Origin: Diogma glabrata
Taxonomy: Eukaryota > Arthropoda > Insecta > Diptera > Cylindrotomidae
DNA: 64,000 bases
Reading direction: 5' to 3'
NCBI GenBank assembly: GCA_963693315.1
Contig: OY856186.1
Span: 233,936,046 to 234,000,045, forward strand
Both the position numbers and the translations under genes were made by a program. Of the stretch, positions 48,211-61,915 are shown one piece after another (the stretch's first letter is position 1; every line of letters begins with the position of its first letter). The notes under the pieces were generated by a model that was given only the letters and a program-made list of their open reading frames with translations, was not told where the DNA came from and did no database searches.

Positions 48211-51200
48211 AGACATGTGCGAATATAACTCGCTCGTCAAGGGTTCTATGTATATAACAATCTACGAGAATGGTTTCCTCAAAAACACAATTTTAGAAAT
48301 AAATTAAAAACCGTGGTTTCAAAAATTACAAAAAAAATATTATGGACTAAAAAAATTCACCTTGCATACTCGTCAAGGTTAAAAATAATTTTTTTTCGAA
48401 AGTTTCTCTTCCAAGTTCCAACCTTCTCCAAATAAGATTTCAAATGATGAACCGACCGTTATAGTTTTCATTCAATCTTTACAACATTTCCTATAACAAT
48501 TTTAAGAAGAGTGCATGAACCCATGTATTTCACTCAAACTTGAGCCTCTACGACATCTTTATATAGACGGATAGGGCAATACTTCGTTTAGTTCCAGCGA
48601 ATAATACGTCATTTGCGTATTCTAATTGATTTATACCAAAACGTCAAATGAGCTAAAAAATCAACTCACAACTACATACTAAATACCAAAAAACAATTTT
48701 GCACTGCTTTCGCTAAATAGCATCTCATTTATACGAATAGAATTGTCTTTTCTTTTCAATTAGACTACACACATATTTTGTCTTTTAAAGTCCGCGAAAT
48801 TGTTTAGGTATTAACTTTATATCAATTTTGAAAATTGTATCGTTTTAGGAAAACTTTAAGTTAATAGTATTAAATTAATATCATGTGTATGGTTTCCACA
48901 GTAGATAAGAGAAATAGAAAAAGAAGGCAGTCTTGAGGACTGCCGACAGAAGTGAAAATTTAAAACTGTGAAATAGCTGTATTTTTTTGTATCTTCCAAT
49001 TATTGTAGCATTTTAAATTAAAATTTCAGAATTTTTAAATTAAAACCATTAAAATTATTCTGGGTTTCACATCTATCAGCATTCCAAGCAACTATTATAT
49101 TTATATCTAGGTTTATATTTTGATTTAATAATAAAAACATTCATAAATTAATGAATGTAACATAATTAACATAATAATTGTTTTACTTTTTATACAGTTA
49201 CGCGTATCAGAATTAATTAAAAAATAGCAGCACTTATTAAAAAGTATAAAGAAAATCACACAAATCAAACATGTATGACAAAAACAAGTTTTTTTATTTT
49301 GCTTAAAAATACAACAAAATTTTTTACTTTACGACACATACACCCTGTTATTAACTGAGAAAAACATCAAATTCAATAAAGAAGAAAAAAACAAAATATG
49401 AATCAAGAGAACGAGAGTAAAAAAAAATAAGGAATGGCACTATATCGCAATCTCTCGTTTAATATTTATTTTTAATATATATAGCTTCGATTAATATATA
49501 TAGCTTACGATCACCCGAATATATACATTTTTCCCCATACAAAATCGCACTACGCGCCTAAAGAAGTTTTTGCTTCAAAAATCACTTTAGAGTGAGCGAA
49601 TAAAAAACAAACAATTATTCCGATTGTTTACGTTAAATTTTGACATTCCGTAATTTCATAACCTAGAATTTCTTTAAATTGCTAGTTTTTCCATAGGTAT
49701 AATAAACAAGTTGATATAAAATTATTTCAAAATTTGATTTGATAAAATCCAGTTTGTAAGCAAATTATAGACATTTTTTAGATCAAATCAAATTCAAAGT
49801 TATTGTTCAAAACTAGATTTTTGAATTTGTACTTTTACTGTTCTGATATTGGAGTCTTATCCGATGTCTTATTGGACGCTCAAATTTAACTGTCATAATT
49901 AGAGTGTAAGTATACTATACCATAAATGGCAAACTTTCGCATTCTCCTTCTAATTAGACATCGAAATGGTCAAAATTATTCTGTACATATCCCTATTACA
50001 CCAAAGATTTTTCGCTTGTTTTTAGTTAATAGCCTAATTATTTTAATTTTACCATTGCAGAAATCATGCGTAATCTGGGGTTTATGCGTCATCTTTTTTT
50101 AATTACAGCATTATTAATATTTTTTTAAAAGCTAAACATCGTAACGATTAAAAACAATACCACATTAGACAATAAAAAAAGAAGGCTAAACGATTTTAAT
50201 TATTCAATCACTTAAATAAAATGACAAAATCATGTAAAATCAATCTGCAAATACATTTAACATAAAAATTTTACAAACAAAAACCATTTCCAAATGACAT
50301 ACAAGATTGTCAAATAAAATAATTATTATTGATCAATTTTTATTTGATTACTAAATTGACTACTGATCGTTCGTGATCAAAAACTTATTGTTTCATGGTG
50401 AGGATCAATAATAATAATTGTGTCGAAAATCATTGTTTATGCTAATGATTTCTCGTTACATAAATTAATAAGAAATTATTGTATTATAATAATATTCTTG
50501 TCGTAATGCGATGATAATTTTATTCCATAATAAATTCTTATATTAGTATGATATAAACAATTTCATAAAAAGAAAAATATGTAAGTACGAAAGGAGTGTT
50601 CTTCCACTTATTAATGCATGTTATCTAATCAGATTCTTTTGTCTTTACATATGGTTTGTTTGCTTATTTATAGCTGTTTTGTTTTAAATATATATTCAAA
50701 ATACTTGAAATGAAATTAGACCAATTATCCACTCATTTTTAATGTTTTATAAATAGTTTTGGTATTTGGTTTAATTGTTTGTAATTGAAATGTATTTGAT
50801 GTTGATACTTGTTAGAATCCAGGTTATAAAGCGATTGTTGAGTTTTTCAATCTGAATTCGTTAGAATATAAAATTGGAGGTTAAGTCAAATAATTAATAA
50901 CATTTTGTTATTAACGACAAGTCACATTACGATCATTTAACATTTAAAACATTAAAATTCAAAATGCAATAGAATTATGCAATAAAAATTACAATAATGG
51001 TCGATCATAAACTATAAATAAACAATGTATTACGAAATATATCGGACCGAATAATACATAGTTTGGAAAACAAAAATTAACAAAATTAAATTTGTGTTTC
51101 GTTTTTAACATATTGATGTGATTGACACGCCGAACCATTATGACATCTGCAACATCGACTATCGATACAGTTAATTAAAAAAAAGAATTCGAGGACCATT

Positions 51201-52307
51201 GGGCAATATGTTTCAAAGTTTTATTACATTTGCTTTTATTCTTTATTGAATACTAGATATAACTGTAAAAATTATAACAAATTTTAGAAAAACAGGAAAT
51301 TTTTGTTATCTATACAGAATAATATGTTATGTTTAACATTCGATTTCCCTAGTTATGCTGTCATTGTTTTTTACACCGAGAAAAACCACAAAATAAAACG
51401 TAGAAGTTTGATAATGTCAGCATAGCTGCAGATATCGAACGTACTTGACGTTTTTAATTTTTTTGTTAAGCTTTAGTAGCCGCTGGAGCTGTCCAAATAG
51501 TTCCTGTTACAGCTAGTTGCGTTGTCCAAATAGTGTTGGTTGCTGCTAATGTGTTGTCTAGACTCTAGAGGATGACAATAGTGAGATGGAGATTATAATT
51601 CCGTTGAGTGAATTATAATATCTTCAAACAGGTATTTGATGGAGTTGAATAGATCGCAGAAATTAAAAAGATATATGAGAGACCAATGCAATGTTGCTGT
51701 AAACACAAAAATAACGATTATTCTCGATTAGTTTAAAGTGAATAAGACGAAATTGTTCTTTATTTAATATTTATATCACTTCAACTAGTTCACACAAAAA
51801 ATTTAAAAAAGATTATTCTCAGATGATCTCCTATGAATTGATTTTTTATCATTAAAAATTTGCCATGTCTGACGTTACAGCGTCTTCTACAATTGTGACT
51901 TGTTTAATCATGATTAGGGTTAGCAATTTTCAAATTTTATAGTTCTTTGATTTAATTATATAAATAGTTGTTTTTATTCTAGCAATTTTAAGGAATGACC
52001 ATCTAACTTTAAGATGTTTGATGATCGAAACAGTGGAATCGTAATCACACTTTCTATTTAACTTATATAGTTTCTCTGTGTTAAAGGATTAAATCAAGTA
52101 ATCAAATCAATTGCTTAGGCAAAAATTTTAGATAAGAAAAACACAATTTAATTTGAATAATTATCAATTGTTTAAATATGAACCTTTTATAAAACTTCAA
52201 CAAAATGTTACCAAACCAAAAAATATTGCGTGAAATTGAAAATATAATAATGGAAAATCTCTTTTATTCATCTAAAGAACATACATGAAATTATAAAAAA
52301 GACGGCA
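48211..52307. other. Long AT-rich stretch, nothing recognised
   Basis: No frame above about 60 codons, no RNA gene and no named repeat was seen. ATATATATAGCTTCGATTAA and ATATATATAGCTTACGATCA (about 49476-49515) form a short direct duplication. Confidence 0.5.
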
Positions 52308-52412
52308 ACTTTTCTCTTTTTCCACCAGGAGACGAACTAAGTCTTATAAGACTGATTCACAATAATAAGAAATTGCAATACGTATAACGCAATGACGTGC
52401 GTACGTAAACAT
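52308..52412 (+). repeat. Repeat related to the flanks of the 39.9-45.9 kb TA array
   Basis: GGCAACTTTTCTCTTTTTCC ACCAGGAG resembles 39834-39860, and ACGCAATGACGTGCGTACGTAA (52388-52409) resembles ACGCAATGCGTGCGTAAG at 45877-45894, the two sides of the large TA array. Here the two parts are only about 50 bp apart, with ATACGTATA between them. Confidence 0.45.
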
Positions 52413-53198
52413 TTTGTTATTTATTATTTGTTGTGGAATTATTTGAACTATTTATTATTGTGGAACTGGAAGTTATCGCCACAAAGCTTTCGCTGGTTCG
52501 ATAGTCAAATTTTTAGCGTACGTTAAGATTGTTAAACTTTGTTACTGATTCGCTAATTCGGACTTTACATTTGATCTGGTTGTTTAACAAAATCAACACT
52601 GCCACCAAATATACGTACACCTTGCGTTTACGCCATAATTTATAAATTGTTGAAATTCGTTTATGTATATGTTTAAAATTGTCTTCATAGTACATATCTA
52701 TGTTTTAAATACGTAAGCACTATTTTCGTGGTACTATTTAAAGTAGTTTCTCCCAACAAGTATATGTTCATATATCGTTGGAATGGTCTTGGGTAGTAGA
52801 TGTACAGAATGATTTTTTTGATCTTGACGATTTTTTTGGAAAAAAGATGTATTATATGAAAGTATGTTTTTGCGATTTTTTGTTTGCTGCAATTATTTTG
52901 TTGGTCGTTCTATTACAATTTCTATTAACAATAGCCAAATTTCGACTACATAACCAAAGGGCGATATACTAGCTTTCATATTTCAGCAACAGAGTAAAAA
53001 AAAACAAAAACAAAATAAAACAGACAAAATCTTTTGTAACGTTTTTTTTTATGTACATATCTGTAAACAACGAAATAACAACAAAAATAAGAAACGCAGA
53101 AATGATTTGTTGCACTGATTCTTGATCATGTAAACACTAAACAGGTTAGAAATATTTAAAAAATGTGTTAACCGTCATAGAAATTAGGTTGCATTGAT
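52413..53198. other. AT-rich spacer, nothing recognised
   Basis: Two frames of about 60 codons (52513-52695 minus, 52778-52972 plus) show no domain; the second has a hydrophobic end and could be chance. Confidence 0.4.
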
Positions 53199-53246
53199 TG
53201 TCCTAATGTGTGTCCTAATGAGTGTCCTAATGAGTATCCTAATGGC
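53199..53246. repeat. 12 bp minisatellite, four units
   Basis: Units TGTCCTAATGTG, TGTCCTAATGAG, TGTCCTAATGAG and TATCCTAATGGC in a row. Confidence 0.9.
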
Positions 53247-53505
53247 GTTGAAGTTTTGGCCTAAACTTATTCGGTCGCTTTAACCGATAGCGAGGGATCG
53301 GTTAAAAAGCTAACTTCACACGCGTTTGGAAAACAAATACGCACCAGCATAATATACTATACTATTTTATTATATACGATATACTGTTTTCACCGTTTAT
53401 GTGACTTAACTATCACTGTCATGATTATGCGTATCTTTTCATTAGTAGCTTTTTTTTGCGGTCATCTATACGCTAATTTTTTGCATGTTGTTTTGTTATA
53501 TATAC

Positions 53506-53907
<402 letters not shown>

Positions 53908-54394
53908 TGGCGGATTAAGAGTTCAGGGGGCCCTGGTGCGGGTAAATTTTTGGGGGCCCTTTATCCTCATTTTCCAAAATTGATTACTAAATAAAACGGT
54001 CATCAGCTTCGAAAAAAACCCTAGTAAATTAAAGTATTTTCAAAAATTCATTTTTGATGGCTAAAAAACAGAACTAATTTTTTGATGATTCAAAACTGCA
54101 TGTCTGAAATTAGAACTTCGAAAATGATAACAATTACAACCTTAAAAAATCTCTGAAATAGAGTATATACAATGTGTGTCATGAATTGATTCTCTAGTTC
54201 AAACGATACTCTTACAGCAGTTTTTAACTATCTTCCATTATTTTCTCAGATTCTCAAATAAATAATTCCAAATAAAATTTTCGATTTCTCTATTTTGCAA
54301 TCTAAAAGCAATAATCTATTCGAATATTTTAAATAAAGATATATAATTTATAAAGAAAATAAATAAAAAACAAATATTTTAATTCCGAACTTCC

Positions 54395-54905
54395 GAGAGT
54401 GATGAAACTCTGGGCTCGAATCACAATGGAAACTTTCTTGGAGTTCTTGAACTTTTGGCTAAATTTTATCCTTTCTTAAAAGAGCATAGTGATAAATTTG
54501 GCAACAAAGGAAAAGGTATGCGACATCTGAAGCAAACGTAATGAAATAATAAAAGTGATTGTTATTGGGATATTTTTATGAAGAACGTCGTACCTCTCAA
54601 GCACAATATGTGACGAATTTATATTGCAGCCGACGTCATTGACGCAGTTTATTATTCGATTAGTGTTGACTCCACTCTGGATGTAAGTCGTTCGGATTAA
54701 TTGGCTTTTTGCATTCGATATGTAAAAGATGGTAAAATCAATGAACGATTAGTTGCTTTTATTCCAATTGAGGGTAAAACATAAGAGTATCTTTTTGACA
54801 TCGTTTAAAAATTCCTCGAAGAAAACAAAATTGGCATACAAAATTGCAGAGACAGTCATATGACAACGCAAACAATATGGCCGGAATTAGTGGTGGTTTG
54901 GTTGT
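54395..54905 (+). pseudogene. Degenerate partial hAT transposase
   Basis: Similar to the N-terminal half of the transposase at 56852-57480: GATGAAACTCTGGGCTCGAA aligns with 56959, GGCAACAAAGGAAAAGGTAT with the exon end and donor at 57060-57080, and TATGACAACGC, AATATGGCCGGAATTAGTGG with the CRGQSYDN region at 57440-57490. Many stops. The C-terminal half is absent. Confidence 0.75.
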
Positions 54906-55359
54906 AAGGATTGTTGTAAAGATTGTTTGTAAAGATTGCTGATTATTTTTTTTATTTCTATGAAATTAGGCTCGATGTCAATACTGTTACTGTTACCGTT
55001 CCCAGCTGAACGATAACTTTTCAAAATGAAAGTAATCAATAACATATTTACATCGAGAGTAGCGCTTCCAAAATTTCCGTTTTGCCAATACTGACAAAGT
55101 TTCTCACCTTACCGGTGTAGTACCGATACTCTAGAAAATAGAATAACTAAAACACTTTTTTTAGAAAAGTTATTGAAATAAATATAAACAAAATATTTAA
55201 ATTAGACTTTAGTCAGATTTATTTTATTTCAATTAGTAAAAAGAATACTTTTAATTATTATTTTCAGTAAAAAAACACACAAACAGTTTTATAAAGATTA
55301 GTGTTGCAATAAACTTTTAATAGAATTTCAATAAATATTCTTCTATCTATCTTCTATCT

Positions 55360-55460
55360 TCTTCTATATAAATAAAAATGTAAATGTTCGTTTGTTCAAA
55401 ATAGGTAATCTCCTTAAGCACTGGATCGATTCCTTTGAAATTTGGACGATTAGTTGCATT
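55360..55460 (+). repeat. Helitron-like 5' end fragment
   Basis: TTCTATATAAATAAAAATG, TGTTCGTTTGTTCAAAATAG and TGGATCGATTCCTTTGAAAT are typical of the 5' ends of insect Helitrons. The sequence resumes at 56557 (GTTGCATTTCAATAAAGGCG) after the nested hAT. Confidence 0.5.
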
Positions 55461-56556
55461 TAGTGATTTCAAATTACCCGATTTCAAATTACCCGGTTAC
55501 TCGATTAGTATTTTCCAAACTACCCGGATTACCCGGATAACCCGGGTAGTTATAAAAAAATTAAAAGATGAAAAACAATAAAAAAAACCTCACAGTAGTA
55601 AACTAAAAATTGATCATTTTTTAATTGTAAAATAATATTTCAAAAATATTAAACCATTTAGGGTAACTCATCCGATTTCGTATTTTTTTTTTAAATTCCT
55701 GCAATAGAAAAAACCCGCTCCGATAAAGTGGATGTTGGCTTCACGGTCAATAACGATTGATTTAAATTTTCTATCATTTTTTTCGGTTTCCTTTATTTAC
55801 ATACAACATTTTCAGCTCTTTATCAACTGTAGTACCACTGTTATCTATAGTAGATCTTGTGTAGACAGCAATACATTTTTGTAGTGGTAAATTTTCAATA
55901 TAATAATTAGCCGCATCATTATCCGATTTGATTTTTCATTGCTGACGTATTTCCCCATTTAGTTGAAATTATTCGTGCGCATCCAACTACGTGGCACCGA
56001 GATTTATGTGATGACATTTTCTTGAACTGGTCCCAAACTTTCGATGACACTTATTTTAATTATTAGCTTAAATCTTAAATAAAAACTTATCATAATATAT
56101 TTACCGATTTTAAACTAAATATAAACAAATAACCAATGAAGGTCCTTAATTTTTTATGACTTAATTTTAATTTTAATAAGAACTAAAATTCCATAAATTT
56201 TGTTATGTGTTCTTCGTCGTTTTTCTGTTGTTTTCGTAATCCAAACAATAATAATTAACTAGAGGGCAGTTTAATGTTTACGGATGTGGTTGGTTTAATG
56301 TTTATAGTTAAATATTTATGGACATATTGCAATTTGTATGGTTAGAATAGAAACATTTGTCAACAACTAGCATAAAGAATAATTCAAATTTGCAAAAAGA
56401 GAATGAGCTGAATTTTATTTTGTAAATTTTATTGGGAAAAAACTGGACCTTTTGTTGTTCGGGTATTCGACCAAAATATCCGGATATTAAATACCCGAAA
56501 AATCTTCCTAAATACCCGGGTATCCGGGTACCCGGATACCAAGATTGCAAATAGTA
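55461..56556 (-). mobile_element. Nested, internally deleted hAT with BED finger remnant
   Basis: Flanked by an exact 8 bp duplication, GTTGCATT (55453-55460 and 56557-56564). Ends TAGTGATTTCAAATT and, on the other strand, TACTATTTGCAATCT are imperfect inverted repeats, followed by repeated TACCCGGGTA-like words. On the minus strand near 56047-55925 a BED-type zinc finger start is readable (SKVWDQFKKM, then C-x4-C, ISTKWGNTSAMKNQI; the last His pair is lost). Near 55738-55693 the hAT C-terminal motif PTSTLSERVFSIAG is readable, followed by a stop. The middle of the transposase, including the catalytic core, is deleted. Confidence 0.8.
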
Positions 56557-56795
56557 GTTGCATTTCAATAAAGGCGGGGTTTTACATGCTTTTTTTAGCT
56601 GCATATGTTTCATAACATAGGCTGTCAACAAGTACAAGTTTTTCACCTGTTGTATTCTCAATTAACTCAATGTTATGGTCGAGTTTCACTTCATGCTTAA
56701 TTTGATCGATTAGTTTTGTATAGTGATCAGTCAATAGATTATTTTGTGTCCTCTTTTCGGTAGGACCGTCCTCCTTTGGAGCCAGAATTAAAAAG

Positions 56796-58630
56796 ATTCA
56801 ATAATTGGAATAATTCATCACATTTCGAAGCATGAAGAGTCTAAGTATCACATGACCAATAATTTTACATATAAAATGCGTATCAAAAATGAACTTACTT
56901 TCGAGAAATCTTTTAATAATACAACTAAAATTGCATCACGAGGACTTGCTTTTCGTGATCACGATGAAATTTTAGGATCAAAACACAATGGAAATTTTCT
57001 TGGATGTCTTGAATTATTGGCTAAATTTGATCCCTTTTTACAAGAACATATTTCTCGTTTTGGCAATAAAGGAAAAGGTACACTCTTTTCATGTAACATT
57101 AAAAAATGATTTTTTTTTATTATTCGTCATATTTTTAGGAAAAGCATCGTATCTTTCAAACACAATTTGTGAAGAATTCATCTCTATAATGGCAAAACAT
57201 GTTAAAAATCACATTGTTTCGGAAATTATAGAATCTCGATGTTATTCGTTTAGTGTCGATTCCACTCAGGATGTGAGCCATACAGACCAGTTGTCTTTTT
57301 GTGTTCGATATGTTAAAAGTAATACCATTTGTGAACGATTTATTTCTTTTATTGAAATCGAAGGTCATACATCGAATTATCTTTTTGACATCATTATGAA
57401 ATTCCACATTGAAAACGAAATAAACATTGATAATTGTAGAGGCCAGTCATATGACAACGCTTACAGTATGGCAGGTATTTATGGTGGCCTACACAGATTG
57501 ATTCGTCAAACAAATGAAACAGCAATTTTTGTGCCTTGCTCTGCTCATTCATTAAATTTAGTCGGTAAATATAGTGTTTCTGGCAATACTGCTGCAACTA
57601 AGTTTTTTTTATATGGTTGAAAAACTTTATGGATTTTTCGTATATTCCCCTTTTCGATGGAATCGATTACAAGAACAATTAACCGAAAATAGTGAATACA
57701 TGTTAAAAAGAGCAACTGGAACAAGATGGTCAGATAGATACGAATCAGTTCACGTTTTACATTCTTGTTATTTAAAAGTGCTGCATGTTTAAAAATCTTT
57801 CCTACATGAGGAAAGCTTCAGTGACGATAACAAAGCGGTGGTAACAGGTTTGATAAAAAAACTATGTCAATTCGAAAATATTTTGATGCTTGTCCTTCGG
57901 AAAAGTGTTCTAACCAAGTTTAATTTTGTGAATCGAGCATTACAAAAATCTAATTTAACTGTCTCGGTGAGAAAAAACTGTTTGATTTAATAAATACAGA
58001 TTTGGAAAATAAAGATTACAACAAAATTTTTGATGATGTCTGTCAGCTTTTAAATTCTGTTTCATCTAATATTCAAACCGCAAATAATATTCAAACTTGC
58101 TCAACGTCACAAACACTTTGTCTAGAGGAACAAAAAGACCACCTTGAAAAATCGTTGTTCAAGCCAATTATAAAGGCTTTTCTTTTCAATCTAAGAGAGC
58201 GTGCTAAAGATTATGAAGATCTAGATAGTACTCGTTTTTGATACTTCTAAATTTAATGAGTGATGAAGATATTGCTTATTCTTGCAGAACAATAACCGCA
58301 AAATACCCAAAAGATCTCAATGCAAGTCAATTGATTGACGAATGTCAATTTGCAAAAAATTATTTCACATTTGATAATTTAAATTATGAATCGATGTACA
58401 AAACAATGTTCAATAATAATCTTTCCACCACTTTTCCGAATATGTCGAATGTTCATATCCGAATGTTTGTCGATAATGTTATAGGCGAACGATCATTTTC
58501 AAAACTGAAGTTAATCAAAAGTTATTTGCGTAATACTATGAGTAATGATCGTTTGAACGATTTATCCATTCTTTCTATTGAAAATGAAATTTTGGACGAA
58601 ATTAAATTCGATGAACTTAAAGACACTTAA
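56796..58630 (+). pseudogene. hAT transposase (TTF finger, DUF4371-like), broken
   Basis: Parts in order: the end of a TTF-type zinc finger (NNWNNSSHF, then KHEESKYHMTN), the frame 56852-57077 (FGNKGKG), a short intron of about 62 bp with GT-AG ends (57077-57138), then KASYLSNTICEE, the catalytic-core start FSVDSTQDVSHTDQL, CRGQSYDNAYSMAG and CSAHSLNLVG. A frameshift in a T run near 57603 leads to FYMVEKLYGFF and TGTRWSDRYESV, a stop at 57790, then FDDVCQLLNSVSSN, another shift near 58238, and the C-terminal dimerisation segment ERSFSKLKLIKSYLRNTMSN, DRLNDLSILSIE. Layout fits the ZMYM1-like hAT group. At least three breaks, so it is inactive. Confidence 0.85.
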
Positions 58631-58774
58631 ATACAGAAAAAATGTAATTTTAATGCCTGAAAATAAATATATTTCAAACTTGTCTGGTTTTACTTTCTTT
58701 TTTGCTTAAGCTTGGGGCCCCTGAATCGCGGGGCCCTGGTGCGGTTGCCTTAAAACTTGTATGATAATCCGCCA

Positions 58775-58777
<3 letters not shown>

Positions 58778-58838
<61 letters not shown>
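58778..58838. repeat. (TA)n microsatellite, right of the hAT insertion
   Basis: 60 bp of TA, the remainder of the array at 53507-53904. Confidence 0.95.
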
Positions 58839-58841
<3 letters not shown>

Positions 58842-59199
58842 TAGATATATACAAAGATTTCCGCTTTGTGGTTCATTGTACGTTTAAGGAATCCAAGTTA
58901 TAGAGATAATTTTGTTGTTGTCAAATAAAAACCAATAAAACGATTTTATATGGCTTGTAGAACTACCCGACAGCCATGTGTGTTCATCCGAAACAGGTTC
59001 GAAATTCTCCCATTTACTATCCCATTAGCTATTTACTATAGGTCAGTAGCGATTGGACGAATAGGAACTAGTAGAACTGCGTGCGTTTATTGAATACTTT
59101 CATGGGAAATAATCTGCCATTGTTGAATGCTAACATTCAGAGCTCTAGGTTATACTGAATTGTTTGATTTTCTGAAAAAAATTGTTTTACCTCCTTTTT
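58839..59199. other. Spacer, nothing recognised
   Basis: Slightly GC-richer than average; no gene or repeat was identified. Confidence 0.45.
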
Positions 59200-59264
59200 G
59201 TTGAGTGGTCTAGTGGTTAGCAAGCTGAATTCCAACTTCAAAGACCACGATTCGACACTCATTC
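59200..59264 (+). repeat. tRNA-like sequence, probably a SINE head or tRNA relic
   Basis: TGGTCTAGTGGTTAGCA is a good A box and CGATTCGACAC a fair B box at normal tRNA spacing. TGAGT and ACTCA near the ends could pair, and the anticodon-like loop TTCCAAC would read CCA. The T stem does not pair (CACGA against CTCAT), so this is unlikely to be a working tRNA gene. Confidence 0.45.
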
Positions 59265-60265
59265 AGACCATTATATTTTTATATGAAAACTTTAACAATC
59301 AACAACATATAAGTTTTTCAATCAAACCTTAGTTAACCATCTATCAACACATAACCTATGAGCACCTAAATAAAAATAATCGATTGAGTTAAAATGATTT
59401 GAGTTGAATTAAATAAAATTCGACCATGTAAAATTAATGCTGGCGAGAGACACTTCGTATGAATCTAATTGTTTTGGTTAATTTGTTGATATTTTTAAAC
59501 TAACTTTCTGTTTTTATGTTATGGCAAACAAAGACCGTTTTAAATAATATTACCCAACAAAATAGTATATAAAAACTAAACATTAAATTCCAAGCAAAGC
59601 AAAACTCGAAATCACACCATTATCAGTACTACACAAAACAAAAATCGGTTTATAAATTAACCCACACTAAACCAACTGAACTCGGTTCGGTACACATGAC
59701 GAATGCTAAATTAATACCGAAACTCGCCTCTTCGCTTCGGTGACACATTTTTTTATACCTTTCCATTACACACATCACGGCAGAGGGTTCAATCATTCGA
59801 ACTTTTCAAATTCCAATCATTACGATAATCAAAATTATTATCCAAATTCTTAATCAAATACTCAATATTTGATACATTCCGGATTGGTGAGACAATACAA
59901 AAAAAATAACTACTTTATCGACCTGCGTGATTGATTTTTATTTAACCTACTAAAATTTTATTTGATTCGATTACCTGCAGGTTAAAGACCCTCTTGTAGT
60001 ATTTAAATTAACAAAATACAGTCTGCCTACCATGCATAAAGTTCAATTTTAAAATACGAAATTGAAGAATGAACAATACGTACGAAATGAATTTATTTCT
60101 TTTGTATTTTTGTTTCAAGGAAGAAAAATAAGAATTTTAAAAACTAAGATCTAACCATAGATAATTATGGGTGTCTTGAATAGGGTGATTAAGATGTGCA
60201 CACAAATTGAGGGTTTGCAGATCCAGACCTCCTTTACTTAATTTATTTTAAAATAAAATAATATT
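59265..60265. other. AT-rich spacer, nothing recognised
   Basis: May include the body of a SINE just after the tRNA-like head, but no second copy is in the window to define it. Confidence 0.4.
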
Positions 60266-60609
60266 GTAACGACTTAGCCGATATACCTCTATTCGGTTCG
60301 ACTTGTTGATCAGAAAATTAACACAATAGACTATAGAGCTTCTATAGGTTATAATTTTATTCGTTCAAGACTTTATCTTATTATACAATATTTCACTTAT
60401 AATACTCTTGTACTTTTATTTTATTCCACTTATATTATAATGAACTTGTGTCGCCGCTATTTTAAAACTCACTTGTATCACACTAATTTAAAACTGAACT
60501 AACTATCCCGATCTTTTTTATACTAGACGAAACAAAGATTACTAACTCTACAATATTTTAGCTAGAATACAAATGCACCCTAAACGTCAAAAACATAATA
60601 ACCCCATTC
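60266..60609 (-). repeat. Divergent solo LTR or LTR fragment (gypsy-related)
   Basis: Begins TGTAACGACTTAGCCGATAT, like TGTAACGACTCTTCGTTGGT in the LTRs at 40277 and 43770, and has similar landmarks in the same order (TTCGATTATT-like TTCGACTTGTTGAT, an ATTTTATTCGT region, a TTATACTAGAC region, and AACCCCATTCGT against AACCCATTCTGGA near the far end). The palindromic element at 60610 starts at this last point. No internal retrotransposon sequence follows. Confidence 0.45.
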
Positions 60610-61173
60610 GTCCCTGGGCCTTCACCTACATAATTTTGTGATTACCACATATTTTATACTTCATGATGCGCCTGTCCTTGACGAGCCCGAAAACATTTGT
60701 TCTGTGATTTTTTTCAAATCGGCCGCTTTTGCTTTCGGCAAGCTCCGAAAAATGCCGATTGCCCGGGATCTTGTAAATTTTTGTTTTTTTTAACTATGGG
60801 GGTTGGAAATTTGATTTAGAACACAAGGGTAACCTTGTCCGACAAAAATTTGTCTGCTATTGTCTAGTCCGACAACCCAAACATCCAAAATGTCAGTTGT
60901 CGGACTCGACAATAGCAAACACATTTTGGTCGGACAAGCTTACCCTCGCATTCTAAAACAAATTTACAACCTCCACAGTCAAAAAAAATAAATATGGATA
61001 CAAATTTACAAGATCGCGGGCAATCGGCATTTTTCGGAGCTTGCCGAACGCAAAAGCGGCCGATTTAAAAAAAAATCGCAGAACAAATGTTTTCGGGCTC
61101 GTCAAGGACAGGCGCATCACGAAGTATAATATATGTGGTAATCACAAAATTATGTAGGTGAAGGCCCAGGGAC
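60610..61173. mobile_element. 564 bp near-perfect palindromic element
   Basis: Begins GTCCCTGGGCCTTCACCTAC and ends with the complement GTAGGTGAAGGCCCAGGGAC. The arms continue complementary through GATTACCACATATTTTATAC, GCGCCTGTCCTTGACGAGCC, CGGCCGCTTTTGC, AAGCTCCGAAAAATGCCGAT and TTGTCCGACAAAAATTTGTC to a centre close to 60890. No coding frame. Much GC-richer than the flanks. Confidence 0.92.
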
Positions 61174-61915
61174 TACATCTTTATAAGTCCACTTATAGGT
61201 GTGAAATCTATTCTTTGTAATTTGTTTAGTTACCTATAGACTTCGAAGCTTTTTTTATTTTATTTCCCAATTAGATAAAACTCAGTTTCATCTTGCGCAT
61301 TATTTTTTTTTTGTTATCTTTAAATTTTATTCAGGTGTTTTACATTGCTTTAGTGGAAAGGTTTTCTCCAAAGAGTTATTTTCAGAACGATGTTCTTTTG
61401 TTACATATTACTCCATAATCGTCACATTATTTTATTTTTTTTATTGATTTTTGTTTTTCATCTCAACCATACTAGTCCAAACGCCCTATGTGAACTGCCT
61501 AGGTCCTGATCCGGCTCTGATAGGTCTGGTTTACGCGTCTTGTTATTCCTGATCACGGTCTAATCAGACTGCCTGATTCGGTTCGACCTGATTCGGTCGC
61601 TCTACCGAAAGTAGAGAAAGCCGATTACGGCCAGAAGTCTTAACAAAATGGATTTAGCTTTAACATTCATCAAAATTTTGAACTTGTTGCAGTATTTCTT
61701 TGGTATGTCTTCGTCACTTATATTATTATTTTTAATCTCAACAAATTTTTTTTTCAAGTTTTTCTTTTCACTTACATTAAGTAGTATTCTATACGTATCA
61801 ATTCGAGTTCATGTTGCTGTGCTGAAATAAATAAATAAACCCCGTCCTGAAGTTAACAGTTTATTATTCAAACAAATAAAAAATACTTTCAAACAACTTC
61901 ATAATATGAATTTGG
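61174..61915. other. Spacer, nothing recognised
   Basis: 61495-61640 is GC-richer, with GGTCTAATCAGACTGCCTGA and GGTTCGACCTGATTCGGTCG, and may be old repeat DNA. The 60 codon frame at 61648-61830 is mostly hydrophobic and has no family. Confidence 0.4.

Noticed and set aside
59200..59264. A working tRNA gene with CCA anticodon
   Set aside because: Boxes A and B are present, but the T stem does not pair and the acceptor stem is incomplete.
61648..61830. 60 codon hydrophobic frame
   Set aside because: Phe/Leu/Ile-rich as expected from a T-rich stretch; no supporting context.
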